DNA from: Vibrio porteresiae DSM 19223
GTDB lineage: Bacteria > Pseudomonadota > Gammaproteobacteria > Enterobacterales > Vibrionaceae
Assembly (NCBI RefSeq): GCF_024347055.1
Contig: NZ_AP024895.1
Coordinates: 496,001 to 560,000 of the forward strand
Direction of reading: 5' to 3'
Length of the DNA: 64,000 nucleotides
Shown: piece after piece, positions 26,723-35,200 of the stretch
Position numbering within the stretch: position 1 is the stretch's first letter
Layout: each line of letters opens with the position of its first letter
Made by a program: the position numbers and the translations under genes
The notes under the pieces: generated by a model
Database searches by the model: none
Told to the model about the DNA's origin: nothing
The model's input: the letters and a program-made list of their open reading frames with translations, nothing else

Positions 26723-27064
26723 CTGTGAGGTATCCTTACTAAATCTTAGAGCCCGATGGCGAGCCTGTTCCTTTATCCGTTGGAACCCGTTATTACTTGG
26801 GGGAAACAATAGGTCAGGAATGACCGGTCAATCCGAACTCGGCTTTTTATGTATTGTTTTAAACAGCAAACAATGCGGCAATCGGTGATAAGAGTAGGGC
26901 ACATGGTCACAGGTTTATGACCGAAAAAGTATGCTCACTAAACTATAAGAGGAGAGCCTGAGCCTTGATTTGCTCTGCAATACTTGATGTGAACACTAGG
27001 GTAAGGGATAGACATTCAGTTCGCAACTGCCTCTCATTACCTTTTTATTGATAACAAAGAAAAT
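26723..27064. other. Intergenic region, no gene seen
   Basis: About 340 bp upstream of the aminopeptidase gene. It should hold that gene's promoter on the reverse strand; no defined operator or small gene was recognised. Confidence 0.4.
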
Positions 27065-27093
27065 AGCCTGCCATTGGTTCGCGATGACAGGCT
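27065..27093 (-). terminator. Terminator after the GST gene
   Basis: AGCCTGCCA / TGACAGGCT imperfect stem, followed on the reverse strand by ATTTTCTTT; located 35 bp after the GST stop codon. Confidence 0.6.
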
Positions 27094-27127
27094 GGATTGA
27101 GATGAGTCAGCCTTTTTTCTCGATAAA

Positions 27128-27775
27128 TTAGCGCGGTTCCCCGGCTTCATCTTCTTCTACAATATCGGTTTCTAAACTCGCTTCAGCTAACCAGCGTTGG
27201 ATTTCTGGGCTTGCGAGAACCTTGTCCTGGTATTGCTGAGCGGCAGCGGAAAGTTCTATCCCATAAGTTTTAAAGCGCAGTGCGACTGGGGCGTACATGG
27301 CGTCGGCTATAGACCAGTCACCAAATAGCCATTGGGATGGGTAAGCCTGCATTTGTTCACTCCACATCGCATCGATTCGCGCAATCTCTTTCTGAGCTGC
27401 TGGTGACAAAGAAACTTTGCGTAGTGCCCGACAATTCATCGGTAATTCATTACGTAAGGCCATAAATCCAGAATGCATTTCACTGGCAAGCGCTCGCGCT
27501 TTGGCTCGCTGTGCGATGGATGTTGGCCACGCTTTGCCATTTAAGTGAGCTTCATTGAGGTATTCCAAAATGGCAAGCGAGTCCCAAACGGCGATCTCAC
27601 CATCTAACAAAACAGGCACTTTGGCTGCAGGCGTTTTCCCTTGGAGCTTGGCGTAAAACTCAGGAGTAAACAGGGGAAGCTTAGTGATGGTGGCTGGCAA
27701 ATCAAAATGCGCCACAATAAGCCAAGCGCGTAGTGACCAACTTGAGTAGTTTTGGTTGGCAATATACAGTTGCAT
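27128..27775 (-). CDS. Glutathione S-transferase family protein
   Basis: 215-residue GST-fold protein: N-terminal thioredoxin-like domain with NYSSWSLRAWL (about 9-19, likely catalytic Ser), the KVPVLLDGE cis-Pro loop (about 53-61) and WDSLAILEYLNE (about 64-75), then an all-helical C-terminal domain. It probably conjugates or reduces a small electrophile with glutathione; the substrate is unknown. It is divergent from a LysR regulator 109 bp away, a common arrangement in which the regulator controls its neighbour. Confidence 0.88.
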   Translation of the reverse strand: MQLYIANQNYSSWSLRAWLIVAHFDLPATITKLPLFTPEFYAKLQGKTPAAKVPVLLDGEIAVWDSLAILEYLNEAHLNGKAWPTSIAQRAKARALASEMHSGFMALRNELPMNCRALRKVSLSPAAQKEIARIDAMWSEQMQAYPSQWLFGDWSIADAMYAPVALRFKTYGIELSAAAQQYQDKVLASPEIQRWLAEASLETDIVEEDEAGEPR

Positions 27776-27884
27776 AGTTTTACTCCCTTTCCTTTGGTGG
27801 ATTTCAGAGTAGGTAATTTATGCCGCTCTGACTAACGGATTGTTTTGATGCCTGTTATTAATAAAAACGATGGATGGATGACTC

Positions 27885-28724
27885 ATGGATATTGAATCGC
27901 TGCGTAGCTTTCTTGCCTTTGTTGAAACTGGCAGTTTTACTCGCGCCGCTAAGCAAATTTCGCGCACTCAATCGGCTTTCAGTGCGCAAATGCGTAAGCT
28001 TGAAGACGAGATCGGCAGTGAGTTATTTGTCAAAGAGGGACGCCATCTTATTTTAAGTGAAGCGGGGCTCAATTTAGTTAGTCATGCCACACAATTGATT
28101 CAAGCCCATGACGGGGCGCTTGCACAGCTAAAAAAATATAAGAATAAGCAGCCGTTACGCTTAGGTTGTCCGGAAGATTATAACGAGCAAGTACTGCCCA
28201 AAGTGATGGCTGCATTAAGGGAATCACAACCCACTTGTTCAATCCAACTGTTTAATCAACCCAGCAGCTTATTACGTGAGTGGTTGGATCGCGGTGAACT
28301 CGATGCTGCAATCGTGACACGTTCCTCTACCAGCGAAGAGGGGTATTGGATTACTCAAGACCAAGGTGTTTGGATTGGTGCGAAAAACAGTGAACTGATT
28401 TACGATGCGGATTCATTACCTTTGGCGCTTTTCCAAACGGATTGTCGTTATCATGCCGCGGCGATTGATGGGTTAACTAAACGGGGACGGGCTTTTCATC
28501 TTTTTGCGTGCAGTAATACCGCTTCTGCCCAGCGAGCGATTGTTCGTGAAGGATTGGCAATAGGAGCGATGGGAAAACTCAGTGTCACGTCTGATTTGGC
28601 GATAATAGATAATATGCCAGCACTTCCAGCCGTGGATGTAGTATTGCTTGTTGGCGTGAAATCGCATCCGTTATTAACCAGTGAATTTCTCAGCAAATTA
28701 AATACCTTGATGTCTACTTATTGA
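27885..28724 (+). CDS. LysR-family transcriptional regulator
   Basis: LysR-type regulator of 279 residues. The N-terminal winged helix-turn-helix is typical: MDIESLRSFLAFVETGSFTRAAKQ, then RTQSAFSAQMRKLEDEIGSELF and RHLILSEAGLNLV. A periplasmic-binding-protein-like effector domain follows (about 90-279). Divergent from the GST gene, with the shared 109-bp region holding a TTATTAATAA palindrome near 27856. The likely target is that gene and its own promoter; the effector is not predictable. Confidence 0.9.
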   Translation: MDIESLRSFLAFVETGSFTRAAKQISRTQSAFSAQMRKLEDEIGSELFVKEGRHLILSEAGLNLVSHATQLIQAHDGALAQLKKYKNKQPLRLGCPEDYNEQVLPKVMAALRESQPTCSIQLFNQPSSLLREWLDRGELDAAIVTRSSTSEEGYWITQDQGVWIGAKNSELIYDADSLPLALFQTDCRYHAAAIDGLTKRGRAFHLFACSNTASAQRAIVREGLAIGAMGKLSVTSDLAIIDNMPALPAVDVVLLVGVKSHPLLTSEFLSKLNTLMSTY

Positions 28725-29000
28725 GACAACGAGGACGTGAAATTATCTTTATATTCATTGAGTTTCTATGTTTTGTTTTGAATATAAAACCCTATCTATG
28801 AATTCTTAATTAGGATGAGCTTAATTAACTATTAGGGCTGAATATCAGTTGCTAATGATTCTTCTCTTACTATATATTTGATCTCCGTTCCGTAATTTAT
28901 CATTCTAACTATTTCTTATGTAAATAATTGGATGATTTTTTATCAGTGATAGTGCTTCTAACTAAGTACTCGTTCGAGCCTTTCTTAATTAGTTAATATA

Positions 29001-29594
29001 ATGATTATTAAAAAAATTTGTCTATCAGTAGTGGCATGCGCTTGTCTAAATTCTGTTGCTGCTTCTGCTCAAGAATCGGAAAAAAGTCCTACACAGCATC
29101 CTAGCGGTTGGTATGTGGGCGTATATAAAACGTTTCATAACTCAACTAAGTTCACCTTAGATTCTTCTTCTGCAACTGAAAATGCAGGCCCACAATATGG
29201 CGCGAGTGTCGGATACGATTTCGCTTTAACATCCAATTTTGTATTGGGTGCTGAAGCTGAATATCGCGAGTTAGGCTCAGAGGTTTATTCGCAGCTTATT
29301 AAAATTCGCACTGATGGTTATTCATTTAACCTTGTTCCTAAATATTACTTAACCGATCACTGGTTTGTTGGTGCTCTAATTGGTTATGGCTATTACCAAG
29401 TGATTGCGAAAGTGCCGTTACTTTCTATTGAAGAGAAAGTGTCACATAGTGCAATGCAATTTGGTGCGGAAACGGGTTGGCGTTGGGATAACGGTATTTC
29501 AGCTGTAGTAGGCTATCGCTATATTCCATTATCTGAAGATGAAACCGGTTTGGATTATACGAGTGTGACTGCAGGATTGCGTTACCAGTTCTAA
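29001..29594 (+). CDS. Outer-membrane beta-barrel protein (OmpA-like/porin fold)
   Basis: 197-residue secreted protein. Signal peptide MIIKKICLSVVACACLN...ASA, with likely cleavage before QES. The mature part begins GWYVGVYKTF and shows alternating beta strands with aromatic girdles. It ends in GLRYQF, the C-terminal Phe signature recognised by the BAM machinery. It resembles the 8-strand OmpA/OmpX-like barrels. Function unknown; no OmpA peptidoglycan-binding domain is attached. The 276 bp upstream is AT-rich and likely holds its promoter. Confidence 0.8.
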   Translation: MIIKKICLSVVACACLNSVAASAQESEKSPTQHPSGWYVGVYKTFHNSTKFTLDSSSATENAGPQYGASVGYDFALTSNFVLGAEAEYRELGSEVYSQLIKIRTDGYSFNLVPKYYLTDHWFVGALIGYGYYQVIAKVPLLSIEEKVSHSAMQFGAETGWRWDNGISAVVGYRYIPLSEDETGLDYTSVTAGLRYQF

Positions 29595-29644
29595 TCCAAA
29601 CCTTATGAAGATATGACCTAACGTCTATTTCAGCTTAATTCTAC

Positions 29645-30304
29645 TTAGCTTGCCCTTAACATGGGTGAGCTAGAAAAAATAAGTTGTGACAAAAGCGTAC
29701 CGTCAACCAAATCAATCGGTTTGTAACGGGCAAAAGCAATCGCTTCTGGGGTGAAAGTCCCACAGGTTAATAGAATTGCTCGTCCAGCTTGGCGGTCCAA
29801 CAGTGTGTCGTACAACTCGCGGACTGCTTTTACTCCCACCTTACTGCTTTGCCAGTATTTGCAATTCACCAACACTAAGGTATGGCCCTTTTTGAGTTCC
29901 ATATCCACCGTGTCTTCATCGCTGTAATCGAGCTTTTGGGTTACTGTGTACCCCTGCTGGCGATACGCGTCACTGACTAACGCTTCAAATTCTAACCATG
30001 ATAATTGAGCGAGCTGATGCTCAGCTGAATGGCCATTACTTCCTTGCTTGATATAAACCGTACGGATAGCGAAATAAACGGGTAACAGCAGTATCAGGGA
30101 CAATAACGGAGCTATGAGAGATAACGCTTCTTGCCACTGTGGTAGATGTGCAATCAGCATGGGGTTGGTCGAGGCTTGTAGCTGTGGAGGAACCCACTCG
30201 GTTAGCAATAGATAGGTCAATATGGATAAACAGATGCAAATCCACGGGGGAATTTTTGCCATCTTACTTAACCATGTTCGATGTCGTTTCATAATCCTGT
30301 GCAT
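29645..30304 (-). CDS. Membrane-anchored Mrr-like restriction-endonuclease-fold protein
   Basis: 219 residues. Two hydrophobic segments occupy about 17-36 and 57-80, and a cytoplasmic Mrr-like domain follows (about 98-205). The latter reads SWLEFEALVSDAYRQQGYTV, then DEDTVDMELKKGHTLVLVNCKYW. This is the D...(Q/E)xK core of the restriction-endonuclease fold, with NCK in place of the canonical QxK. Membrane-bound relatives are found widely and their targets are unknown. The gene sits just outside the left boundary of the island and has its own terminator nearby. The start could be the second Met (four residues later). Confidence 0.75.
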   Translation of the reverse strand: MHRIMKRHRTWLSKMAKIPPWICICLSILTYLLLTEWVPPQLQASTNPMLIAHLPQWQEALSLIAPLLSLILLLPVYFAIRTVYIKQGSNGHSAEHQLAQLSWLEFEALVSDAYRQQGYTVTQKLDYSDEDTVDMELKKGHTLVLVNCKYWQSSKVGVKAVRELYDTLLDRQAGRAILLTCGTFTPEAIAFARYKPIDLVDGTLLSQLIFSSSPMLRAS

Positions 30305-30420
30305 AAAAGAAGAAGAGATATCGTAAGGCGAATAAGCCTACGGACTAACGGGGTATTGTGCTACCGAGAGGGACATATCACAAGCGGTGTTGGACAAAAA
30401 AGCGAACTGTAAACGCAAAA

Positions 30421-30450
30421 AAGCCTGATGAGTTTCCTCATCAGGCTTTT
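30421..30450. terminator. Bidirectional hairpin at the left edge of the island
   Basis: AAGCCTGATGAG / CTCATCAGGCTT with TTTT on the + side and A-run on the left side. It ends 6 bp before the att-like repeat. Confidence 0.8.
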
Positions 30451-30456
30451 GTAATT

Positions 30457-30471
30457 TGGCCCTCCCAGACT
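30457..30471. repeat. Left attachment site (attL-type copy of tRNA 3' end)
   Basis: TGGCCCTCCCAGACT repeats the 3' end of the tRNA-Ile gene at 48186-48201 in the same orientation, with 12 identical contiguous bases (CCCTCCCAGACT) and one C missing. It marks the left edge of a 17.7-kb element whose integrase lies next to the intact tRNA. Confidence 0.75.
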
Positions 30472-30529
30472 CAACTTTAAAGATTAACATTATGTTAATT
30501 AATATATTTTCAATTCTTATTTTTAGTTA

Positions 30530-30552
30530 TTGGTACATTTAGTGGTACATCA
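30530..30552. repeat. TGGTACAT double motif, left copy (integrase arm-type or AlpA site)
   Basis: Two direct TGGTACAT copies, 12 bp apart, inside the left end of the island. The same double motif in the same orientation is found near the right end at 48051-48073. Such paired repeats at both ends are typical of arm-type sites for tyrosine integrases or for AlpA-like directionality factors; the assignment is inference. Confidence 0.6.
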
Positions 30553-30888
30553 GGGTAAAGCCAATAATGTTGTTCTTTCAAAATCTAAGTGATTTACGAT
30601 AAATCTCGGCTGGATCACATTAGTATCAGTCGGAGTTTAATCGCTTTCAATTTGGGATGGAAAGTTTCACGAGATTTTGTAGCAAGGTCGGTATAGGTCT
30701 AGGATGATTAACTGACGTAGTCGATCAGGTATCCTGTCCCTAATTTTTTCATCGAATGACGCAAATATGGAATCATTTCAAATCAGATGGGTTACCTAGT
30801 AACCAGTATGCTTAAGAGGTTGCTATGGCTAGCCAAACTGGTGGTATTAACTACGGTACTTTTGTTGCACAACGAGCTAAATTATTTA
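30553..30888. other. Island left-end spacer, no supported gene
   Basis: About 335 bp. It contains a 32-codon frame (30825-30923) with a fair ribosome binding site that ends within the hairpin below, but there is too little to call a gene. Otherwise nothing recognised. Confidence 0.4.
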
Positions 30889-30920
30889 CACCGCCAAATT
30901 TTAGTTGGCTTTTGGCGGTG
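30889..30920 (-). terminator. Terminator of the 307-aa gene
   Basis: CACCGCCAA / TTGGCGGTG stem (30889 and 30912 arms) just after the stop codon of the reverse-strand gene at 30926; followed on that strand by TAAATAATTT. Confidence 0.7.
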
Positions 30921-30925
30921 TGATA

Positions 30926-31849
30926 TTATTTTCTTTTCATATCATCATAAGCTTGCTCTATTAGATATTGAACTAAAGAGTTTTTCTTTTTGTCATGGTG
31001 CTTAGAAAGCTCATTTAGTTTTTTAGTTATATCTGTAGACATTTCGAAGTTATAGGCTTTAACATTGTTCCTTTTATTTAATTTTCTATGTGAATGTTGA
31101 TTCCATTTTAAATTTATTTTATGTAAATATTCACTTTTGGAAATGTGCTCAATGTTAATTAATGAATATCGTGACGAATAAAAGCTGTTACTACCCCACA
31201 AAAATAAACTCATTGATAATGCATATTGCTGTAGTTTATTAATTGGTGGGACTTCTTGAGGTAAGTTAACCCCATCATTATTGAACTGTTTCAAAAACCA
31301 ATTAGCTTTATCTTGGTTTTTATCATATGTGTATTCAAAGTATTTAGAGCGTCTAAACTCAATATACTTATTTTTTATTAATTTTATTGTATTTTCTTGA
31401 TTGTAAATATCCATAAATCTAATGGAGTCATGAATTAATATTGTTGATATTGACTTTTTTATTTTTGATTTTATGTCAAACACTGGTACGGAAGAGTTAA
31501 ACATCTGATTTGTGTTTGTTATAGATGGGAATAAACTTTCAAAATTAAAATTTAGTAATCTTTGCTCTTCTATTGAGGATGATTTTTTTAGTAAGAATAG
31601 ATACCAAATAAAATAATTGGCAATAATATCGTCACCATCTATCCAGTCAAAACTGTTTAGAGATACATGGCGGTTATTAAAATTAAATAATGCACTTTTG
31701 GAAATTAAATTTCTATTATTTTCTAGTAATCTTTTCGTTTTTTCTATTTTCCAATTTATATCTGAGTTTTTATTGTTAAATAGTTGTTCTGTAATAATAG
31801 TTTCGAATAGAAATCTAGGGTCCTTTATTTCAATTGGTACAGCATCCAT
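30926..31849 (-). CDS. Unknown AT-rich island protein with C-terminal ribbon-helix-helix-like segment
   Basis: 307 residues, not recognised. It is lysine-, asparagine- and isoleucine-rich and encoded by DNA with far lower GC than the flanking chromosome, a sign of recent acquisition. The body (1-260) appears alpha-helical with aromatic patches and no transmembrane segment. The last 45 residues (FEMSTDITKKLNELSKHHD, then KKNSLVQYLIEQAY) have the strand-helix-helix pattern of ribbon-helix-helix DNA-binding proteins, with the family-like strand FEMST and the KN(S)LVQ turn. It may be a DNA-binding regulator or the DNA-recognition part of a larger effector. No partner gene is adjacent. Confidence 0.65.
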   Translation of the reverse strand: MDAVPIEIKDPRFLFETIITEQLFNNKNSDINWKIEKTKRLLENNRNLISKSALFNFNNRHVSLNSFDWIDGDDIIANYFIWYLFLLKKSSSIEEQRLLNFNFESLFPSITNTNQMFNSSVPVFDIKSKIKKSISTILIHDSIRFMDIYNQENTIKLIKNKYIEFRRSKYFEYTYDKNQDKANWFLKQFNNDGVNLPQEVPPINKLQQYALSMSLFLWGSNSFYSSRYSLINIEHISKSEYLHKINLKWNQHSHRKLNKRNNVKAYNFEMSTDITKKLNELSKHHDKKKNSLVQYLIEQAYDDMKRK

Positions 31850-32358
31850 GGTCGATTATCCATTAATTTTATAGTGATTAAATAGTAATTACTTAGTAAT
31901 TATAAAGTTTTTTTAAAGTACGTTTTCATTCTACTATGCCAGTGGTTATCACGAGATACTGTGTCCTTTACCCCACTTTTCGAGTATGAGTAAGGGCTAT
32001 AACACTTTTACAGAGAATCAGGCAGATTTCTATCATCTCTGTTGTGGATAGACTTTTAATCATCAATCAATAATTTTTTACACTGTCACTATTAAGTATG
32101 CATATGTGATTAATCTGTGCATGATAAATGCTTTTGGAATGATGTTTTCTTAGAGTGAATTTATGACGGGAAAGGATATGGCATGTGAATAACCATAAGG
32201 GATAAGCGGATTCTAATTGTGGGGATTTATGTCGGTATAATAATATAAGCAATTCCAATTTATTAACCTATCTAATCTACCTACCATTAATAACCAACAT
32301 TAATTTACATACTCACCTTACCTTATGAACCTAAATAAGTAATCATAAGGATAAGAAA
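31850..32358. other. AT-rich gap, no supported gene
   Basis: About 510 bp between two divergent genes. It must hold both promoters. Very AT-rich, with a TAGTAATTAC / AGTAATTAT direct repeat near 31884-31902. A reverse-strand 63-codon frame (32067-32258) has no family character. Confidence 0.45.
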
Positions 32359-32991
32359 ATGAGAGTTCCTGGTAATAGCAACTTAACTGTTTTTGAAGGT
32401 AAGTATTTTAATGGTATGAAAGTTTACCCTGCACAGTTAGTGAAAGAATACTTGGAGTGTATTGAGAAGTTTCTTGATATGAGTTTGAATGAGCATTCAA
32501 GGTTATATGTTTTTAGGTTTGATTTAAGATATCCCAACAAGTATTTTTGTTTTTCTGAAAACTCTGATATTTCCACCTTTATTGCTCGGCTGAATTCAAG
32601 ATTAGTAGCGGATTTAAAGAGAAAGGGAAAAGACGGAAAATCAAATATGCGCTACGTTTGGGTTAAAGAGAGAGAAGACTCAGATAACGATCATTACCAT
32701 GTGGCTATTAGTCTGAATAAAGATGTGTATTTTACAAAAGGTCTTTTTGGTGGGAAAGACCGTAACTTATCTAAAATGATTCAAGATGCATGGGAATCTG
32801 TTATCGATAATTGTATTCCAGGACAGGCAGGATTAGTTCATTTTTGTGAAAATGGCGATTACTGGCTAAATGTTAAAGATAATAAAGGCGATAAGTATAA
32901 AAAATGCTTTGAACGGTTGAGTTATCTCGCAAAAACTAAAACTAAACATTTTGGAACCGGACAAAAGAACATTGGATCAAGCCGAAAATAA
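32359..32991 (+). CDS. YagK/YfjJ (inovirus Gp2-like) family protein
   Basis: 210-residue protein of the family found in P4-like and CP4-57-like elements and related to inovirus Gp2, thought to act in element replication. Visible family pattern: RYVWVKEREDSDNDHYHVAISLN (about 98-120, His pair HYH), AWESVI near 147-152, then GLVHFCENGDYWLNV (about 161-175) and LSYLAKTKTKHFGTGQKNIGSSR at the end. A clear AAGGATAAG ribosome binding site precedes the ATG. No filamentous-phage structural genes are present, so this is an isolated replication-type gene of the island. Confidence 0.75.
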   Translation: MRVPGNSNLTVFEGKYFNGMKVYPAQLVKEYLECIEKFLDMSLNEHSRLYVFRFDLRYPNKYFCFSENSDISTFIARLNSRLVADLKRKGKDGKSNMRYVWVKEREDSDNDHYHVAISLNKDVYFTKGLFGGKDRNLSKMIQDAWESVIDNCIPGQAGLVHFCENGDYWLNVKDNKGDKYKKCFERLSYLAKTKTKHFGTGQKNIGSSRK

Positions 32992-32999
32992 ACAAAAAA

Positions 33000-33024
33000 A
33001 ATAAGGAACGGTTTGTCCCTTATT
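33000..33024. terminator. Bidirectional terminator between convergent genes
   Basis: AATAAGGAAC / GTCCCTTATT hairpin with T-rich tail on one side and A-run on the other; lies between the Gp2-like gene and the GTPase gene. Confidence 0.75.
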
Positions 33025-33034
33025 TAATTTTGAC

Positions 33035-34024
33035 TTAAAAGCCGAGGAGGTATCCTAAGCCTCCTGCTATTCCCCCTAGTGCCCCACCTATAAGCACGCC
33101 CACTTTCTTACCTGGTGAACCAAACAATTCTCCTAGCTCAGAGCCGATGGTTGCGCCAGCAGAAGAACAGGCGACTATTGCCTCCCAGAGGCTTTCTGTC
33201 GTCTTTTTTTGGTAGTCTTGGGCATCATTGTCAGACCAGTTCGATTCACTCTTAGAAATGGTTTTGTTAGCGATGAGCACCCGTTTATTGATAGGTAATT
33301 TGCTTACAATGAGATACAGCAGTTTAGCCAAGTTATACGGGCGTTGCTGGTGGCCTGGATAACTGTAACCTGCTGAATAATAGATAGGTGACACGGTGAC
33401 CCCTGTGGCTTTCTTGATGCGTTGAGTTAGAGAGTCAACTTTACGGTCGAGGAAGTCACTCGCTTCAGGTGTGGGTTGGTTAAGCTTATGGTCCCAGGCA
33501 TTGGGGCCTTTTAAAGCGACATCTGCTTGGTTAATCGCAATGATGAGTCTTTCTTCAGGGTTTGGCCCAAGATTGGGTATTAAGACCTCATTGATGAGAG
33601 AGATCGTTGTGCCTAAATCTCTAGTCCCTCCGTCTACAATGACAAGCACCAAGTCAATCAGGGCCTGGCCTGAGCTATCCGCGACGGCCAACTTCCTTTT
33701 AATTTTTTGTCGATGCTTGTTGTCTTCTTCAACCCCATCTCCCAGCCCTGGAGTATCCCAAAGAACCAAGTTATTGAGTGTATAACAGTTGATGTCTTGC
33801 GTGAGTGGATCGGTATCGTAACCAACTTGTGCTATCGACATATCGAATAGCGCATTAATGGTTGAACTCTTACCAGCGCCAGTGGCACCGGTAATGAGGA
33901 TATTCAACTGTGATGATTTAAGACGTTGCAGGTTTCGCATTACGGTCGATTTCGCTCCTGCCGAAAAAGCCGAGTGATTGACTAGCTGCTCTAACTCTGT
34001 AAATAGGTTTTGTTTATTGAACAT
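33035..34024 (-). CDS. YfjP/YkfA-like GTPase
   Basis: 329-residue GTPase of the Era/dynamin-like branch found in cryptic prophages (YfjP, YeeP, YkfA). P-loop GATGAGKSST at about 46-55, switch T in TDPLTQ, G3 DTPGLGDG (about 90-97), and the NQAD base-recognition motif (about 165-168). The last ~45 residues include a glycine-rich hydrophobic helix pair (IGGALGGIAGGLGYLLGF), which may insert in or contact the membrane. The function of the family is unclear. It is transcribed divergently from alpA. Confidence 0.85.
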   Translation of the reverse strand: MFNKQNLFTELEQLVNHSAFSAGAKSTVMRNLQRLKSSQLNILITGATGAGKSSTINALFDMSIAQVGYDTDPLTQDINCYTLNNLVLWDTPGLGDGVEEDNKHRQKIKRKLAVADSSGQALIDLVLVIVDGGTRDLGTTISLINEVLIPNLGPNPEERLIIAINQADVALKGPNAWDHKLNQPTPEASDFLDRKVDSLTQRIKKATGVTVSPIYYSAGYSYPGHQQRPYNLAKLLYLIVSKLPINKRVLIANKTISKSESNWSDNDAQDYQKKTTESLWEAIVACSSAGATIGSELGELFGSPGKKVGVLIGGALGGIAGGLGYLLGF

Positions 34025-34113
34025 AAATGCCTCTTGGTGTTGGTGCTTTTTCTAAATGCCCAAAATTTACATTTCTCCCTCTCCATATGACCTAAACCAT
34101 TGGAGATAAGAAA

Positions 34114-34323
34114 ATGACTAAATTAATGCGTTTGAAAGAAGTAATGGAAATGACTGGACTAAGCCGTTCTTACGTTTATCAACTGATGGCAGAAGGGGAT
34201 TTCCCTCAGTCTGTATCGTTGGGTGCTCGCGCGGTAGCATGGGTTGAAAGTGAAGTGCAGGATTGGATTCTTGAACGGATTGCACAAAGGGATGGCGGAG
34301 TTGAAACTCAAGTGGCTAATTAA
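34114..34323 (+). CDS. alpA: AlpA-family regulator / excisionase-like protein
   Basis: 69-residue helix-turn-helix protein with the AlpA pattern RLKEVMEMTGLSRSYVYQLMAEGDFPQSVSLGARAVAW (about 6-43). AlpA proteins of P4-like elements bind DNA near the att site, act in excision and turn on integrase. The TGGTACAT repeats at the island ends are candidate sites. Preceded by GGAGATAAG six bases before the ATG. Convergent, with an 8-bp overlap, with the DUF2787 gene. Confidence 0.9.
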   Translation: MTKLMRLKEVMEMTGLSRSYVYQLMAEGDFPQSVSLGARAVAWVESEVQDWILERIAQRDGGVETQVAN

Positions 34324-34744
34324 CTCTTACTTGAATCTCATCTAAGCAACCATCCTCAACATAGTTCAGAAAGTTCGTTTCCCAGAACTGATATAACTCC
34401 CTGACTTCTCGATGTTGGATATCTTGCCAGCCACACATTTGCGTGTAGGCCATTTGATTACCGATATCGAAATCAATACAGCGTTCTAACTCAGGGAAGG
34501 GACCCCCACTAAAAGCAAACTCAGTGATATAGAGAATATCGACTGTGCCTTTGCTCATTTCTCGAAGCCCCACTTCAACCGGATGAAAACCGCCACGCTC
34601 GCTACTGTAGGTACTGTCACGAAAATGAACTGTGATAAACCCAGTGGCGTCTTGCGTTTGGTTTAGTTGCTGTTGTAAGAGCTCAAGAAACTTAGGTGAA
34701 ACAGGAACGGCACGATGTGCCTGACTGAAAGTTAATGTGTTCAT
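34316..34744 (-). CDS. DUF2787 family protein, copy 1
   Basis: 142-residue protein of a family of unknown function found in Vibrio mobile elements. Family pattern: FRDSTYSSERGGFHPVEVGL (about 44-63), YITEFAF, FPELERCIDFDI and the closing LYQFWETNFLNYV. It is similar in layout to the two other copies in the island (34757 and 38475). No catalytic residues identified. Confidence 0.75.
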   Translation of the reverse strand: MNTLTFSQAHRAVPVSPKFLELLQQQLNQTQDATGFITVHFRDSTYSSERGGFHPVEVGLREMSKGTVDILYITEFAFSGGPFPELERCIDFDIGNQMAYTQMCGWQDIQHREVRELYQFWETNFLNYVEDGCLDEIQVRVN

Positions 34745-34756
34745 GGTGATGACCTT

Positions 34757-35200
34757 TTATTGAACGGTAGAAAACGGAAACGAAGACCACACTTCGACGA
34801 TGCTAAGCGTGGTGTGGTCGTATAGCCCTTGATGAATCTGTTTAAGGAGGGAATCTTGCCAGGAGTGGTAGAGCTCCTGGATTGAGGGATGATTCAGTTC
34901 CACATGGCCCAAATCAGGCTGGTGGAATTGGTTATGAAGAAAATCAAAGTTCAGGTTGGGGTGAAGCGTGTTGTTGGATGGACTTTCTTTATTGAACGTT
35001 TGAATACGGTTAATGAACCACTCCTTATCGAACACGCGCACAAGCTCGATATCCACCGGGTGCGGACCAAGCCCAGCCGACAAATAAGGACGATGAACTA
35101 GCGTCACTTTGGCTTTATAGACTTGAGGCGCGATGTCTTTTAGGAGTGGTGTAATACAAGTGAGTAAAGGTGAGTTGATAGGAGCATTGAAAGGGTTCAT
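34757..35200 (-). CDS. DUF2787-like protein, copy 2 (divergent)
   Basis: 147 residues, a diverged paralogue of copy 1: the shared features are GLGPHPVDIELVRVF (about 47-61), PDLGHVELNHP and LYHSWQDSLLKQI near the end. It overlaps the end of radC by 4 bp and is followed after 12 bp by copy 1, so the three reverse-strand genes form one unit. Function unknown. Confidence 0.65.
   Translation of the reverse strand: MNPFNAPINSPLLTCITPLLKDIAPQVYKAKVTLVHRPYLSAGLGPHPVDIELVRVFDKEWFINRIQTFNKESPSNNTLHPNLNFDFLHNQFHQPDLGHVELNHPSIQELYHSWQDSLLKQIHQGLYDHTTLSIVEVWSSFPFSTVQ

Noticed and set aside
30825..30923. 32-codon frame MASQTGGINYGTF... with AAGAGG upstream
   Set aside because: Its 3' end is inside the terminator hairpin of the opposite gene, and no family is recognised; too weak to call.
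32067..32258. 63-codon reverse frame in the AT-rich gap
   Set aside because: No ribosome binding site and no family; probable chance frame.
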